The position numbers were made by a program, and so were the translations under genes. Below, piece after piece: positions 8,585 through 17,035 of a DNA stretch of 45,770 nucleotides. Source of the stretch: Pseudomonadota bacterium (GTDB taxonomy: Bacteria; Pseudomonadota; Alphaproteobacteria; Rhizobiales; Rhizobiaceae); contig JAEWPB010000122.1 of NCBI GenBank assembly GCA_023399465.1, positions 1 to 45,770 on the forward strand. Reading direction: 5' to 3'. The stretch's first letter is position 1; each line of letters starts with the position of its first letter. Below the pieces are notes generated by a model. The model was not told the DNA's origin. It was given only the letters and a program-made list of their open reading frames with translations, and ran no database searches.

Positions 8585-10762
8585 TCAGGCAGCTTCCTGC
8601 TTCGATGACAAGCGCCCTTGCGTTCGTGACGCCGACATCAGCACCAGATCTTCATAGCCCGCTTCACCGAAGGCGCGGATCAACTCGGCCAGATCTTCGT
8701 CTTCCGGTTCCGGGACCGAGAGGATGACGGCCGCCAGCTTCCCTTCGGTCAGCTTGGCGACGCCCTGGATATTGGCGGGACCGCATTCGACCAGGACGAG
8801 ATCATAAGCGCTGGCAAGTGCGTCGATGATGCTCGAAAGCCGGCCGACGCCACGCATCGCGAAGCGGGTATCGGCATTGCCTTGCGGGACGATATGGGCG
8901 TCGGACAACCGATCCTGGTGGATCGCATCGGCAAAGGCAGAGTCGCCGGTCAGAAGATCGGTAATCCCCGCCAGTTTGTCGCCGTTCGCCATCAGCTTGG
9001 TCGGGCAACCGCTGCCGGTCATGTCGAGCAACACGGTCTTGAGCCCGGATTCGGCGATCTCGCGCGCTAGCATTACCGTGGCAGTCGAGCCCTTGTCACC
9101 GGACGGTGAAATGCTGATTGCCAGGGTAAAGCCGCTCGCGCGCAGATACTCGGCCACCGAACGGATCGAATAGTCGCTCTCCTCCTCGGCCGCGATCGGC
9201 TCCGGAGTCGCCTGCGCAACCTCGCCGTCATCCTTCTCCATCGCAACCGCGACGTTCAGGAGGCTGGCCGGCGCCATCGATGGCGGCGCATGCGGGTCAT
9301 TGGCCACCTCGGCATCCTCGATACGCCGCCTGCGCACGCTCGGGTGCTGGGGTGCGGTGGTCGGCTTCAGCGCCCTGCCGCTGAAAAGTTCGATGAGCAT
9401 GATCGCCACCGAACTCAGCGTCAGCGTCGCCAATCCGGCGACGATCGTGATCGGGATCACTTTCGGGAAATGCGGTTCGGTCGGCACGACCGCGTTCGAA
9501 ATTACCCGGGCATCGGCCGGGCTGGAATTCTGCTCCGACCGCGAGGCAGCCTCACGGTAGCGCGCGAGATAGGTCTCCAGCAACTGACGCTGTGCGGCGG
9601 CTTCCCGCTCCAGTGCCTTGAGGCCGACCTCGTCTTCCCCTGCCCGCGCGGTATCGGCCTTGATCTGGTTCAACTGCCTGACCAGTTGGGCCTCGCGCGC
9701 CTGGGCGACCTTGGCTTCGTTTTCGAGGCTTGCCAGGATCTTCCGGGTCTCGTCGTCGATCTGCCGCCGGATGCCGGCCAGCTGCGCCCTCAGTCCCTTG
9801 AGCCGGGGATGACCTTCGAGCATCGTCGTCGCAAGATCGGCGATCTGTGCCTGCAAGCTTGCTTCGGTTTCCTTCAGTCGCTGGATCATCTGCGAGCTGA
9901 CGACATCGGTCAGCGTATCGACGGGACGTCCGGCCTCAAGCACCTCGCGCACGCTCGCCGCCCGCGCTTCGGCGGAGGCGCGCTCGCCGCGCACCCGGGC
10001 CAGTTCACCCGATATGTCGTTCAGTTGCTGGCCGGCAAAGTTGGCGGCATTGGTCGTCGGCAGGAGATCGGCGTTCGACCGGTATTCGGCCACATTCTTT
10101 TCCGCTTCGCGCACCTTCTCCCGCAAGTTGGCGATCTCCGGCTCCAGCCAGCGCGTCGCCTCGGAGTTGGTATCGAGCTTGGCGCCGCTCTGGAGCGCCT
10201 GGTAAACCTCGGCGATCTTGTTGGGGATGGCCGCTGCAAGCTTCGGATCGTCGGAGGTGAAAACGATGCCGATTACACGCGAGCGCTCGACCTGATAGAC
10301 CTGCAGCTTCTCGACGAACTCCTTGAGCACCCGTTCCTCGGGCGGCATGTCGAGCGGGTTCTTCTTCAGGCCAAGCAGGACAAGGATATCGGAGAGCACC
10401 GACGGATCGGTCGTCGGGTCGAACTCCTTCAATTCATAGAGCTTCATCTCGCGCGCGACCGTCTTGATCAGATCGACCGACTGCAGCACCTGGACCTGGC
10501 TGACGATGTTCAGTTCGTCGAGCAAGGGCTGGTTGTCCGTGCCGGCGACGGCTTCGCGGTTCGTAAAGGCGGGGGTCCGCGGTTCGATCAGGATGCGGGT
10601 TTCGCTGCGATAGCTCGGCGAGATCATGCTCGAACCGACAAATGCCAATCCAGCGGCGGCAACGGTCGCGAGGAGCACCTTCTTGCGCTGTTGCCAGACC
10701 GCGCGAAAGAGCTGACCGAGATCGATGTCCACATCCTGATTGTTGGCGCCGCTGCCCGACAT
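8585..10762 (-). CDS. Wzz/GumC-type polysaccharide co-polymerase with degenerate BY-kinase domain
   Basis: A 725-residue inner-membrane protein. An N-terminal Wzz domain (about 10-110) begins with a membrane helix at 28-46; a long periplasmic coiled coil follows (about 200-410), including a GNVR-like segment (375-406); a second helix lies at 434-456 after the proline-rich PTEPHFPKVIP; a cytoplasmic P-loop-like domain fills 545-720. That domain has lost kinase signatures: Walker A is replaced by SPSGDKGSTAT, the Walker B acid region reads YDLVLVECGP, and there is no C-terminal tyrosine cluster. It should set chain length or bridge to the Wza-like lipoprotein, whose gene diverges from it. The ATG at 10762 has GGAG at 6-base spacing and is preferred to the ATG at 10816. 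Confidence 0.9.
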   Translation of the reverse strand: MSGSGANNQDVDIDLGQLFRAVWQQRKKVLLATVAAAGLAFVGSSMISPSYRSETRILIEPRTPAFTNREAVAGTDNQPLLDELNIVSQVQVLQSVDLIKTVAREMKLYELKEFDPTTDPSVLSDILVLLGLKKNPLDMPPEERVLKEFVEKLQVYQVERSRVIGIVFTSDDPKLAAAIPNKIAEVYQALQSGAKLDTNSEATRWLEPEIANLREKVREAEKNVAEYRSNADLLPTTNAANFAGQQLNDISGELARVRGERASAEARAASVREVLEAGRPVDTLTDVVSSQMIQRLKETEASLQAQIADLATTMLEGHPRLKGLRAQLAGIRRQIDDETRKILASLENEAKVAQAREAQLVRQLNQIKADTARAGEDEVGLKALEREAAAQRQLLETYLARYREAASRSEQNSSPADARVISNAVVPTEPHFPKVIPITIVAGLATLTLSSVAIMLIELFSGRALKPTTAPQHPSVRRRRIEDAEVANDPHAPPSMAPASLLNVAVAMEKDDGEVAQATPEPIAAEEESDYSIRSVAEYLRASGFTLAISISPSGDKGSTATVMLAREIAESGLKTVLLDMTGSGCPTKLMANGDKLAGITDLLTGDSAFADAIHQDRLSDAHIVPQGNADTRFAMRGVGRLSSIIDALASAYDLVLVECGPANIQGVAKLTEGKLAAVILSVPEPEDEDLAELIRAFGEAGYEDLVLMSASRTQGRLSSKQEAA

Positions 10763-10942
10763 ACTCCACTCCAAAGGCAATACTCCTCCGGAACCTAAAG
10801 GAACATGGTAACCCAAGCGTTAATGGGCCCCTGCCCCTCTCCCAGGTTGTGCACCGACAATCGCGTAAGCCATTTACCGCACATTAACCCTAACGGATCG
10901 ATAACAGGTCCAAACAGTTCTCATCTCGGAGCGGGCTTGCGA

Positions 10943-11518
10943 ATGCGACCCCAAATGTCTGCACACGTCGTTGCACTGATGCTTGCCGCAGCCTCTGCGG
11001 CATTGACCGGCTGCACGACCTACAAACCGGCACCCAAGGCTTTTCACGAAGTCACGATCCAGCCCTACACGCTCGACTCCGGCGATCGCCTGCGCGTGAC
11101 CGTCTTCGAACAGGCAGGCCTTACCAATACCTACACGGTCGATCAGGCCGGCTATATCGCCGTTCCGCTGATTGGCCAGGTCGCGGCCCGCGGCCAGACA
11201 CTGCAGCAGCTCGAAGGCGCCATTGCCCAGAAACTGCGCCAGGGTTTCCTGCGCGATCCGGACGTCTCGATCGAGGTGGACCGTTACCGTTCGATCTTCG
11301 TCATGGGCGAAGTCGGCCAGGCCGGACAGTACTCCTATGTCGCCGGAATGACGGTACAGAACGCGATTGCCGTTGCCGGCGGCTTTTCCAGCCGCGGCTA
11401 CCAGGGCAACGTCGACATTACCCGCAAGATCAATGGCGAAATCGTCACCGGACGGGTTTCGATTTCCGATCCGGTGATGGCCGGGGACACCATCTACGTA
11501 CGCGAGCGGCTTTTCTGA
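10943..11518 (+). CDS. Wza-like polysaccharide export lipoprotein
   Basis: A 191-residue outer-membrane lipoprotein: a signal peptide ends in the lipobox LTGC with C24 as the acylated residue, followed by a Poly_export domain (about 38-115, YTLDSGDRLRVTVFEQ) and one SLBB domain (about 118-185, FVMGEVGQAGQYSYVAGMT). E. coli Wza is about 380 residues with three periplasmic rings and a C-terminal amphipathic helix that crosses the outer membrane; this protein ends after one SLBB domain and lacks such a helix, as do several rhizobial ExoF/UppC-type proteins. First gene of the rightward biosynthetic run; the next start is 6 bases after its stop. Confidence 0.9.
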   Translation: MRPQMSAHVVALMLAAASAALTGCTTYKPAPKAFHEVTIQPYTLDSGDRLRVTVFEQAGLTNTYTVDQAGYIAVPLIGQVAARGQTLQQLEGAIAQKLRQGFLRDPDVSIEVDRYRSIFVMGEVGQAGQYSYVAGMTVQNAIAVAGGFSSRGYQGNVDITRKINGEIVTGRVSISDPVMAGDTIYVRERLF

Positions 11519-11524
11519 CGCCGA

Positions 11525-12694
11525 ATGCGCAACAATCGCCCCCTACGCATCATCCACTGCTTCAGGTCGCCGGTCGGCGGGATTTTCCGGCACGTCCGCG
11601 ATCTGGTGGAAGAGCACAGCAGGGCCGGCCATGAGGTCGGAATCATCTGCGACAGTTCCACTGGCGGCGCGCACGAAGACCGGCTGTTCGAGCAGATCCG
11701 GCCCTATCTCGCGCTCGGCATGACACGGCTGCCAATCCGCCGTTCGGTCAGTCCCACCGACATTCCGGCGATCTGGCGCAGCTACAAGCATATCAGAAGT
11801 TTGCAACCGGATGTCCTGCATGGGCACGGCGCCAAGGGTGGCGCCTTCGCCCGCATCATCGGTTCAGCCTTGCGGGTCAACAAGTATCGCGTAGCCCGCC
11901 TCTATTCGCCGCATGGCGGCAGCATGCACTTCGACCGCAAAACGCTGCTCGGTCGCGCCGTCCTCCGCCTCGAGAGGATGCAGGAGCGCCTGACCGATGC
12001 GCTGGTCTTCGTCTGCGACTTCGAACGCAAGACCTACGAGGCGAAGGTCGGCACCCCGCGGACAGAGGCTCGCCTGATCTACAACGGCATACGCGACAGC
12101 GAGTTTGTGCCGGTGCCGACGCGTTCGGATTGCGTCGATTTCATCTTCATCGGCATGCTGCGCGACCTCAAGGGCCCTGATCTCTTCATCGACGCCTTCG
12201 CGCGCACGGAGCGCCTCGTCGGCCAACCGCTCTCGGCGCTGGTCGTCGGCGACGGGCCGGATCGCGACCGATATGAGACGATGATCGTCGAGCGCGGCCT
12301 CGGGCGGCGTATAGGCATGCTGCCGGCAATCGCCGTCACCGAAGCCTTCTCGATGTCGCAGAACGTCGTTGTCCCCTCGCGCGCCGAAGCCATGCCCTAC
12401 ATCGTCATCGAGGCCCTGGCCGCAGGAAAGACGGTCATCGCCTCCCGCGTCGGGGGCATTCCGGAGGTTCTCGGGCCCGACAGCGTTGCGCTCGCAACGC
12501 CGGACGATGCCGGCGACCTTGCCCGGATCATGGCAACCGCGATCACCTCGGCAAACTGGCACGAAACAGTGATGCCGCCGCGAAATACGCTGAAATCGGT
12601 CTTCTCCGCATCCGCAATGGCACGGGATGTACTGAAACTCTACAGTGAACTCATCGACCGGGCCGCCTTGGGAAAACCGGCGCAAGGGGCGTAA
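11525..12694 (+). CDS. GT4-family glycosyltransferase
   Basis: A 389-residue GT-B fold retaining glycosyltransferase. The N-terminal acceptor domain starts RIIHCFRSPVGGIFRHVRDL with the glycine-rich loop of the family; the C-terminal donor domain has the E-x7-E motif in EAMPYIVIEALAAGK. It should transfer a nucleotide-activated sugar to a lipid-linked intermediate on the cytoplasmic face. It follows the Wza-like gene by 6 bases, so the two are probably translated from one message. Donor and acceptor sugars cannot be told from the sequence. Confidence 0.9.
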   Translation: MRNNRPLRIIHCFRSPVGGIFRHVRDLVEEHSRAGHEVGIICDSSTGGAHEDRLFEQIRPYLALGMTRLPIRRSVSPTDIPAIWRSYKHIRSLQPDVLHGHGAKGGAFARIIGSALRVNKYRVARLYSPHGGSMHFDRKTLLGRAVLRLERMQERLTDALVFVCDFERKTYEAKVGTPRTEARLIYNGIRDSEFVPVPTRSDCVDFIFIGMLRDLKGPDLFIDAFARTERLVGQPLSALVVGDGPDRDRYETMIVERGLGRRIGMLPAIAVTEAFSMSQNVVVPSRAEAMPYIVIEALAAGKTVIASRVGGIPEVLGPDSVALATPDDAGDLARIMATAITSANWHETVMPPRNTLKSVFSASAMARDVLKLYSELIDRAALGKPAQGA

Positions 12695-12752
12695 ACGCGT
12701 TCTTAGGGGCTTTGCCTATATGTTCCGGCGTCATTCGTCCGGACGTTAGCCC

Positions 12753-14303
12753 ATGTATAAACTGGATAAACCAGATCATCTAAAGCGCCTTCGCGAGAAG
12801 GTCTCCGAGATATCGACGCGTGGCGATGACACGGGCTCCTCCGAGGGCCACGACATCAACCCGCTGGCACGGCAGATCGCCGAGCAGTTCAAGGAGAGCA
12901 GTTTCACGCCCACGATGATCGTCGGCTTTCTGCGCCTTGCGGAGTTCGCAGGCCTGAGTATCTGTGGACTTCTCATCCACTATTTCTACGGCAGCGGCGG
13001 TGCCTTTCCGTTTCTCGGCTACCTCCTCACGATCACAGCCGGATCGGCGCTCGCGGTACTGCTGCTGCAGAGTGCCGACGCCTATCATGTTCCGGCCTTG
13101 CGCGCCCCGTTCAAGGTCATGCCGCGCATTCTCGGCGCATGGTCGATCACCTTCTCGGTGCTGGCACTGGCGATCTTCTTCCTCAAGTCCGGCAGCGACT
13201 ATTCGCGGCTCTGGTTCCTGTCGTGGTACCTTTTCGGCCTCGTCTTCCTGATCCTGGAACGCACCCTGCTCGCCTACGGCATCCGTCGCTGGGCCCGCAA
13301 CGGCGTGATGGAACGGCGCGCGGTCATCGTCGGCGGCGGCGAGCCGGCGAAGTCCCTGATCCGCGCCTTTGAACAGCAGCCAGACAACGACATCCGCATC
13401 TGCGGCATCTTCGACGATCGCGGCGAAGCGCGTTCGCCGGCGATCGTCGCCGGATACCCCAAGCTCGGGACTGTCGCCGAACTGGTCGAATTCGCCCGGC
13501 TTGCCCGCATCGACATGCTGATCATCGCCCTGCCGCTGAGCGCCGAGGCGCGCATCCTGCAACTGCTGAAAAAACTCTGGGTCCTGCCCGTCGACATCCG
13601 GCTCGCCTCGCACTCCAACAGCCTCCGGTTCCGGCCGCGCTCCTACTCCCATGTCGGCGTGGTGCCGATGCTCGATATCTTCGACAAGCCCATTCGCGAC
13701 TGGGATTCGGTTGCCAAGCGCATCTTCGACATCGTCTTCAGCCTCATCGCGCTGGCGCTGCTCTGGCCTGTGATGCTCGGCACGGCAATTGCGGTGCGCG
13801 CAACCTCCAAGGGGCCAGCCTTCTTCGTGCAGAAGCGCCATGGCTTCAACAACGAGATCATCAACGTCCTGAAGTTCAGGTCGATGTACACCGAGATGAG
13901 CGATCCGACAGCGCGCCAGGCAGTCACCAAGGGCGATCCGCGCGTGACCCCGGTCGGCCGCTTCATTCGCAAGACCTCGATCGACGAACTGCCGCAGCTG
14001 TTCAACGTGCTTCGCGGGGAACTGTCGCTGGTCGGGCCGCGCCCGCATGCGGTTCTCGCGCAAACCCGCGACCGGGCCTATGGCGATATCGTCGAGGGTT
14101 ATTTCGCCCGCCACCGCGTCAAGCCGGGCGTCACCGGCTGGGCGCAGATCAACGGCTGGCGTGGCGAGATCGACAATGACGACAAGATCAAGTTCAGGAC
14201 CGCCTACGACCTCTACTACATCGAGAACTGGTCGCTTCTGTTCGACCTGAAGATCCTGTTCCTGACGCCGATCCGCCTTCTCAATACGGAGAATGCCTAT
14301 TGA
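12753..14303 (+). CDS. Polyisoprenyl-phosphate glycosyl-1-phosphate transferase (WcaJ-like)
   Basis: A 516-residue initiating enzyme that moves a hexose-1-phosphate from a UDP-sugar to undecaprenyl phosphate. Order of parts: cytoplasmic N-tail (1-50), four membrane segments (about 55-180), a Rossmann-like CoA-binding domain (188-300, AVIVGGGEPAK), a re-entrant helix (323-345), and the catalytic domain with KFRSMY (374-379), the D411-E412 dyad in SIDELPQL, and SLVGPRP (425-431). The WcaJ/glucose-type subgroup has this full-length form, against the short WbaP-tail enzymes. It founds the repeat unit of the locus. The stop codon overlaps the next gene's TTG start in TTGA. Confidence 0.93.
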   Translation: MYKLDKPDHLKRLREKVSEISTRGDDTGSSEGHDINPLARQIAEQFKESSFTPTMIVGFLRLAEFAGLSICGLLIHYFYGSGGAFPFLGYLLTITAGSALAVLLLQSADAYHVPALRAPFKVMPRILGAWSITFSVLALAIFFLKSGSDYSRLWFLSWYLFGLVFLILERTLLAYGIRRWARNGVMERRAVIVGGGEPAKSLIRAFEQQPDNDIRICGIFDDRGEARSPAIVAGYPKLGTVAELVEFARLARIDMLIIALPLSAEARILQLLKKLWVLPVDIRLASHSNSLRFRPRSYSHVGVVPMLDIFDKPIRDWDSVAKRIFDIVFSLIALALLWPVMLGTAIAVRATSKGPAFFVQKRHGFNNEIINVLKFRSMYTEMSDPTARQAVTKGDPRVTPVGRFIRKTSIDELPQLFNVLRGELSLVGPRPHAVLAQTRDRAYGDIVEGYFARHRVKPGVTGWAQINGWRGEIDNDDKIKFRTAYDLYYIENWSLLFDLKILFLTPIRLLNTENAY

Positions 14304-15541
14304 GCGCGGCAGTCCTGCCCCCGTCGGCTGTGCTGCGCCCTCCGGTCGCCGTCGCGCGTCTGGCGGGCTTCGGCATGCTTGGCCTGGGGGTGCTGCTTTC
14401 CGGCTTCGTGATGTCCGAGCCCGCGCCGTACGAGATGATGATGGTCGGGCTGGTCGCGGTCTGGTTCCTCTCCGGCCTCAGGATCTCCCGCTCGACCGGG
14501 GCCCTTCTCGCCCTGCTGGTGACCTTCAATGTCGGCGGGCTTCTGTCTCTCACCGTCATGAGCGATCTGGCCGGCGGACCGCTCTACATCGCCGTCTCGC
14601 TGTTTCTCGCCCTGACCTCGGTATTCTATGCCGCGATCATCGAGGAGTATCCCGGCGTTCTCCGGCTGATCTTCCGCGCCTGGGTGGTCTCCGCCCTGCT
14701 GACGGGCTCGCTCGGTATCCTCGGCTATTTTCACGCTTTCCCTGGATCGGAGGTCTTCACCCTCTACGACCGTGCGAAAGGCGCCTTCCAGGACCCCAAC
14801 GTCTTCGGCCCGTTTCTCGTCACCCCCTGCCTCTTCCTGATTCACGGATTGCTGACGGGAAAGCTGCGGCAGGCGCCGTTACGCATCGCCGGCCTCCTCG
14901 TCCTCACGCTTGCCGTGTTCCTTTCGTTCTCCCGCGCCGCCTGGGTGCTGTTCCTGTTCACGGTCTGCGGGCTGGTGTTCGTCATGCTGCTGAAGGAGCG
15001 CACCGGCGCCTTCCGTCTGAAGATCGTGACGCTGAGCCTTGCTGCAGTCGTGATGATGATCGGGGCGATGGTGGTCGCGCTGCAATCGGAAAAGGTCTCC
15101 GGGCTGTTTTCCTCGCGCACCCAGCTCGTACAGGAATATGACGGCGGCTATCTCGGGCGCTTCGACCGCCACAGGCTCGGCTTCGAGATGGCGATGGAAA
15201 AGCCCCTCGGCATCGGCCCGATGGTCTTCAGCACGATGTTCCCGGAGGACGAGCACAACATCTGGCTGAAGTCGCTCACCACCTACGGCTGGCTCGGCTT
15301 CCTCTCCTATGTGGCGCTCATGGCCTGGACGATTTCGTTCGGCTTTCGCTACCTGCTTCGCGATCGCCCCTGGCAGCCATACCTGATGATCGCCTGGATC
15401 GTCATTGTCGGCCACGCAGTGATCGGCAACGTCATCGACACCGATCACTGGCGGCATTTCTACCTGCTGCTCGGCCTTCTCTGGGGCTGCCGCGCGCTCG
15501 AGCAAAGGCACATCCGCCAGGCGGAGGCAGCCGCGCGATGA
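14300..15541 (+). CDS. Wzy / O-antigen-ligase-type membrane polymerase
   Basis: A 413-residue polytopic protein with about 10-12 hydrophobic helices and a large periplasmic loop (about 265-325) containing RFDRHRLGFEMAMEKPLGIG and DEHNIWLKSLTTYGWLG, the pattern of the O-antigen ligase / Wzy_C family. In a Wzy-dependent locus it most likely polymerises the flipped repeat units. The start is TTG at 14300, overlapping the upstream stop in TTGA, which implies translational coupling. The stop overlaps the next ATG in ATGA. Ligase rather than polymerase activity cannot be excluded from sequence. Confidence 0.85.
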   Translation: MSAAVLPPSAVLRPPVAVARLAGFGMLGLGVLLSGFVMSEPAPYEMMMVGLVAVWFLSGLRISRSTGALLALLVTFNVGGLLSLTVMSDLAGGPLYIAVSLFLALTSVFYAAIIEEYPGVLRLIFRAWVVSALLTGSLGILGYFHAFPGSEVFTLYDRAKGAFQDPNVFGPFLVTPCLFLIHGLLTGKLRQAPLRIAGLLVLTLAVFLSFSRAAWVLFLFTVCGLVFVMLLKERTGAFRLKIVTLSLAAVVMMIGAMVVALQSEKVSGLFSSRTQLVQEYDGGYLGRFDRHRLGFEMAMEKPLGIGPMVFSTMFPEDEHNIWLKSLTTYGWLGFLSYVALMAWTISFGFRYLLRDRPWQPYLMIAWIVIVGHAVIGNVIDTDHWRHFYLLLGLLWGCRALEQRHIRQAEAAAR

Positions 15542-16707
15542 CGGTTCCCTTCGACCAGCGCAAGCTTTCGGTGATGCAGGTTCTGGAGCCGAGCGGCGGC
15601 GGATCGGGCCGGCATTTCCTCGACCTCAGCGTGGGCCTGAAGGCCCGCGGCCACAAGGTCACCGCAGTCTACTCGCCGCTTCGCGCCGAACCGCGCTTCA
15701 TCGAGGAACTGCAGTCGCTCGGGCTGGATGACGTTCATGCCGTGGCAATGCAGCGGGCGCCCGGTCCTTCCGACCTTGTCGCATGGAATGCCATAAACCG
15801 GATCATGCGTAGCGGCGGACCGTTCGACCTCATTCACGCCCACAGTTCGAAGGCCGGCGCACTGACGCGCATGCGCCTGCCGCCAGCAGCCGTTCCACGT
15901 ATCTACACCCCGCACGCCTTTCGCACGATGGACGACAGTCTCGGCAAGGCGGGGCGACTGGTCTTCGGCTCGATCGAATCCGCGCTTGGCCGATTTGCCT
16001 CCGATCGGGTCATCTGCGTGTCGGCCGACGAACGCATTCATGCCCGGCAACTCGGCATTCCCGAGAACCGGCTGAGCACGGTCGTCAACGGCGCAGCGCC
16101 TCCGCCGAATGGACGGCGCAAGCAGATGCGCGCAACACTTGGCCTGCCAGCCGATGCGCTGGTTTTCGGCTTCATCGGTCGGTTGTCGCCGCAGAAGGCG
16201 CCGGAGCGCCTGATCGATGCCTTTGCACGGATCGCCGACGCCCTGCCGGCTTCGTACCTGCTGATGATCGGCTCGGGCGAACTTGAGACCGAGCTTCGCC
16301 AGCGGATATACGCCGCGGGACTGGAAAGCCGCGTGGTCCTGAGAGGCGACATTCCCGGACCGGAAGCCGTGCAATGCTTCGATGTGCTGGTGATGCCGAG
16401 CCGGTACGAGGCGATGCCCTACGTCATGCTGGAGGCTGCAGCCGCGGGCAAGCCGATGATCCTTGCCGACGTGGGCGGCGCTCGCACCGTCGTCGACGAT
16501 GGCGACAATGGCCTGATCGTGCCGAATACCGATGATCCCTCCGCCCTCGCCGCGGCCATGAACAGACTTGCCTGCGACACAGCCCGGTCCGCATTCACGC
16601 AATCGGCGGATGCGCGGCGGGAGCGGTTCTCGCTCTCCGCGATGATCGACATGACCGAAGCCGTGTACCGCGACGTGCTCAAGGAACGCCGGCGTAGCGG
16701 CAATTGA
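15538..16707 (+). CDS. GT4-family glycosyltransferase, second of the locus
   Basis: A 389-residue GT-B enzyme; the start KLSVMQVLEPSGGGSGRHF is the acceptor-side loop and EAMPYVMLEAAAAGK is the E-x7-E donor motif, closely like the first GT4 enzyme of this locus (EAMPYIVIEALAAGK). The two probably arose from one ancestor, although their acceptor halves differ. The ATG overlaps the polymerase stop in ATGA. With the initiating transferase this gives at most three sugar additions, so the repeat unit may be as small as a trisaccharide unless other enzymes act in trans. Confidence 0.9.
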   Translation: MTVPFDQRKLSVMQVLEPSGGGSGRHFLDLSVGLKARGHKVTAVYSPLRAEPRFIEELQSLGLDDVHAVAMQRAPGPSDLVAWNAINRIMRSGGPFDLIHAHSSKAGALTRMRLPPAAVPRIYTPHAFRTMDDSLGKAGRLVFGSIESALGRFASDRVICVSADERIHARQLGIPENRLSTVVNGAAPPPNGRRKQMRATLGLPADALVFGFIGRLSPQKAPERLIDAFARIADALPASYLLMIGSGELETELRQRIYAAGLESRVVLRGDIPGPEAVQCFDVLVMPSRYEAMPYVMLEAAAAGKPMILADVGGARTVVDDGDNGLIVPNTDDPSALAAAMNRLACDTARSAFTQSADARRERFSLSAMIDMTEAVYRDVLKERRRSGN

Positions 16708-16731
16708 TAATCCGCATCCGTCTTCTATACT
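16704..16731 (+). promoter_or_regulatory. Candidate sigma-70 promoter giving a leaderless XRE transcript
   Basis: TTGATA (16704-16709) and TATACT (16726-16731) are separated by 16 bases. The expected start of transcription, about 7 bases after the -10 box, falls at or next to the A of the ATG at 16739. No Shine-Dalgarno sequence precedes that ATG. The -35 box overlaps the stop codon of the glycosyltransferase gene. Confidence 0.5.
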
Positions 16732-16738
16732 CTAGTCC

Positions 16739-17035
16739 ATGATCACTTCGGCACAATTGCGCGCGGCCCGCGCCATGACGGGCCTGACCATCGGTGAACT
16801 GTCGGCTGCAGCCGGCTTGCCCCCTTCCCTCATCTTCGATCTCGAAGCCGACATTCACTCGGGCGACGAGACGGTGCTGCGGGCCTTGCAACAGGCGCTC
16901 GAGGACAACGGCATCGTCTTTATCGGAAACGGCGAGCAGGAGCGCGGCGGCCCCGGCATACGGTTGAGGGCGGACCCGCAGGTCGAGGATGACGGTATCC
17001 GTCCGGAAAACCTCAACGCCGCCAACGACGACTGA
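16739..17035 (+). CDS. Small XRE-family helix-turn-helix regulator
   Basis: A 98-residue protein. A Cro/CI-type helix-turn-helix fills about residues 5-60 (RAARAMTGLTIGELSAAAGL), followed by VLRALQQALEDNGIVFIGNGEQERGGPGIRLR, a block that recurs in small rhizobial XRE regulators with a short acidic tail. It lies 31 bases behind the last glycosyltransferase gene and may regulate the polysaccharide locus (inference from position). The start has no ribosome binding site but a promoter-like pair places the transcript start at the ATG. Confidence 0.85.
   Translation: MITSAQLRAARAMTGLTIGELSAAAGLPPSLIFDLEADIHSGDETVLRALQQALEDNGIVFIGNGEQERGGPGIRLRADPQVEDDGIRPENLNAANDD

Noticed and set aside
9290..10798. 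502-codon open frame on the plus strand
   Set aside because: Antisense shadow of the Wzz-type gene, which has clear membrane, coiled-coil and P-loop-like regions in the other frame.
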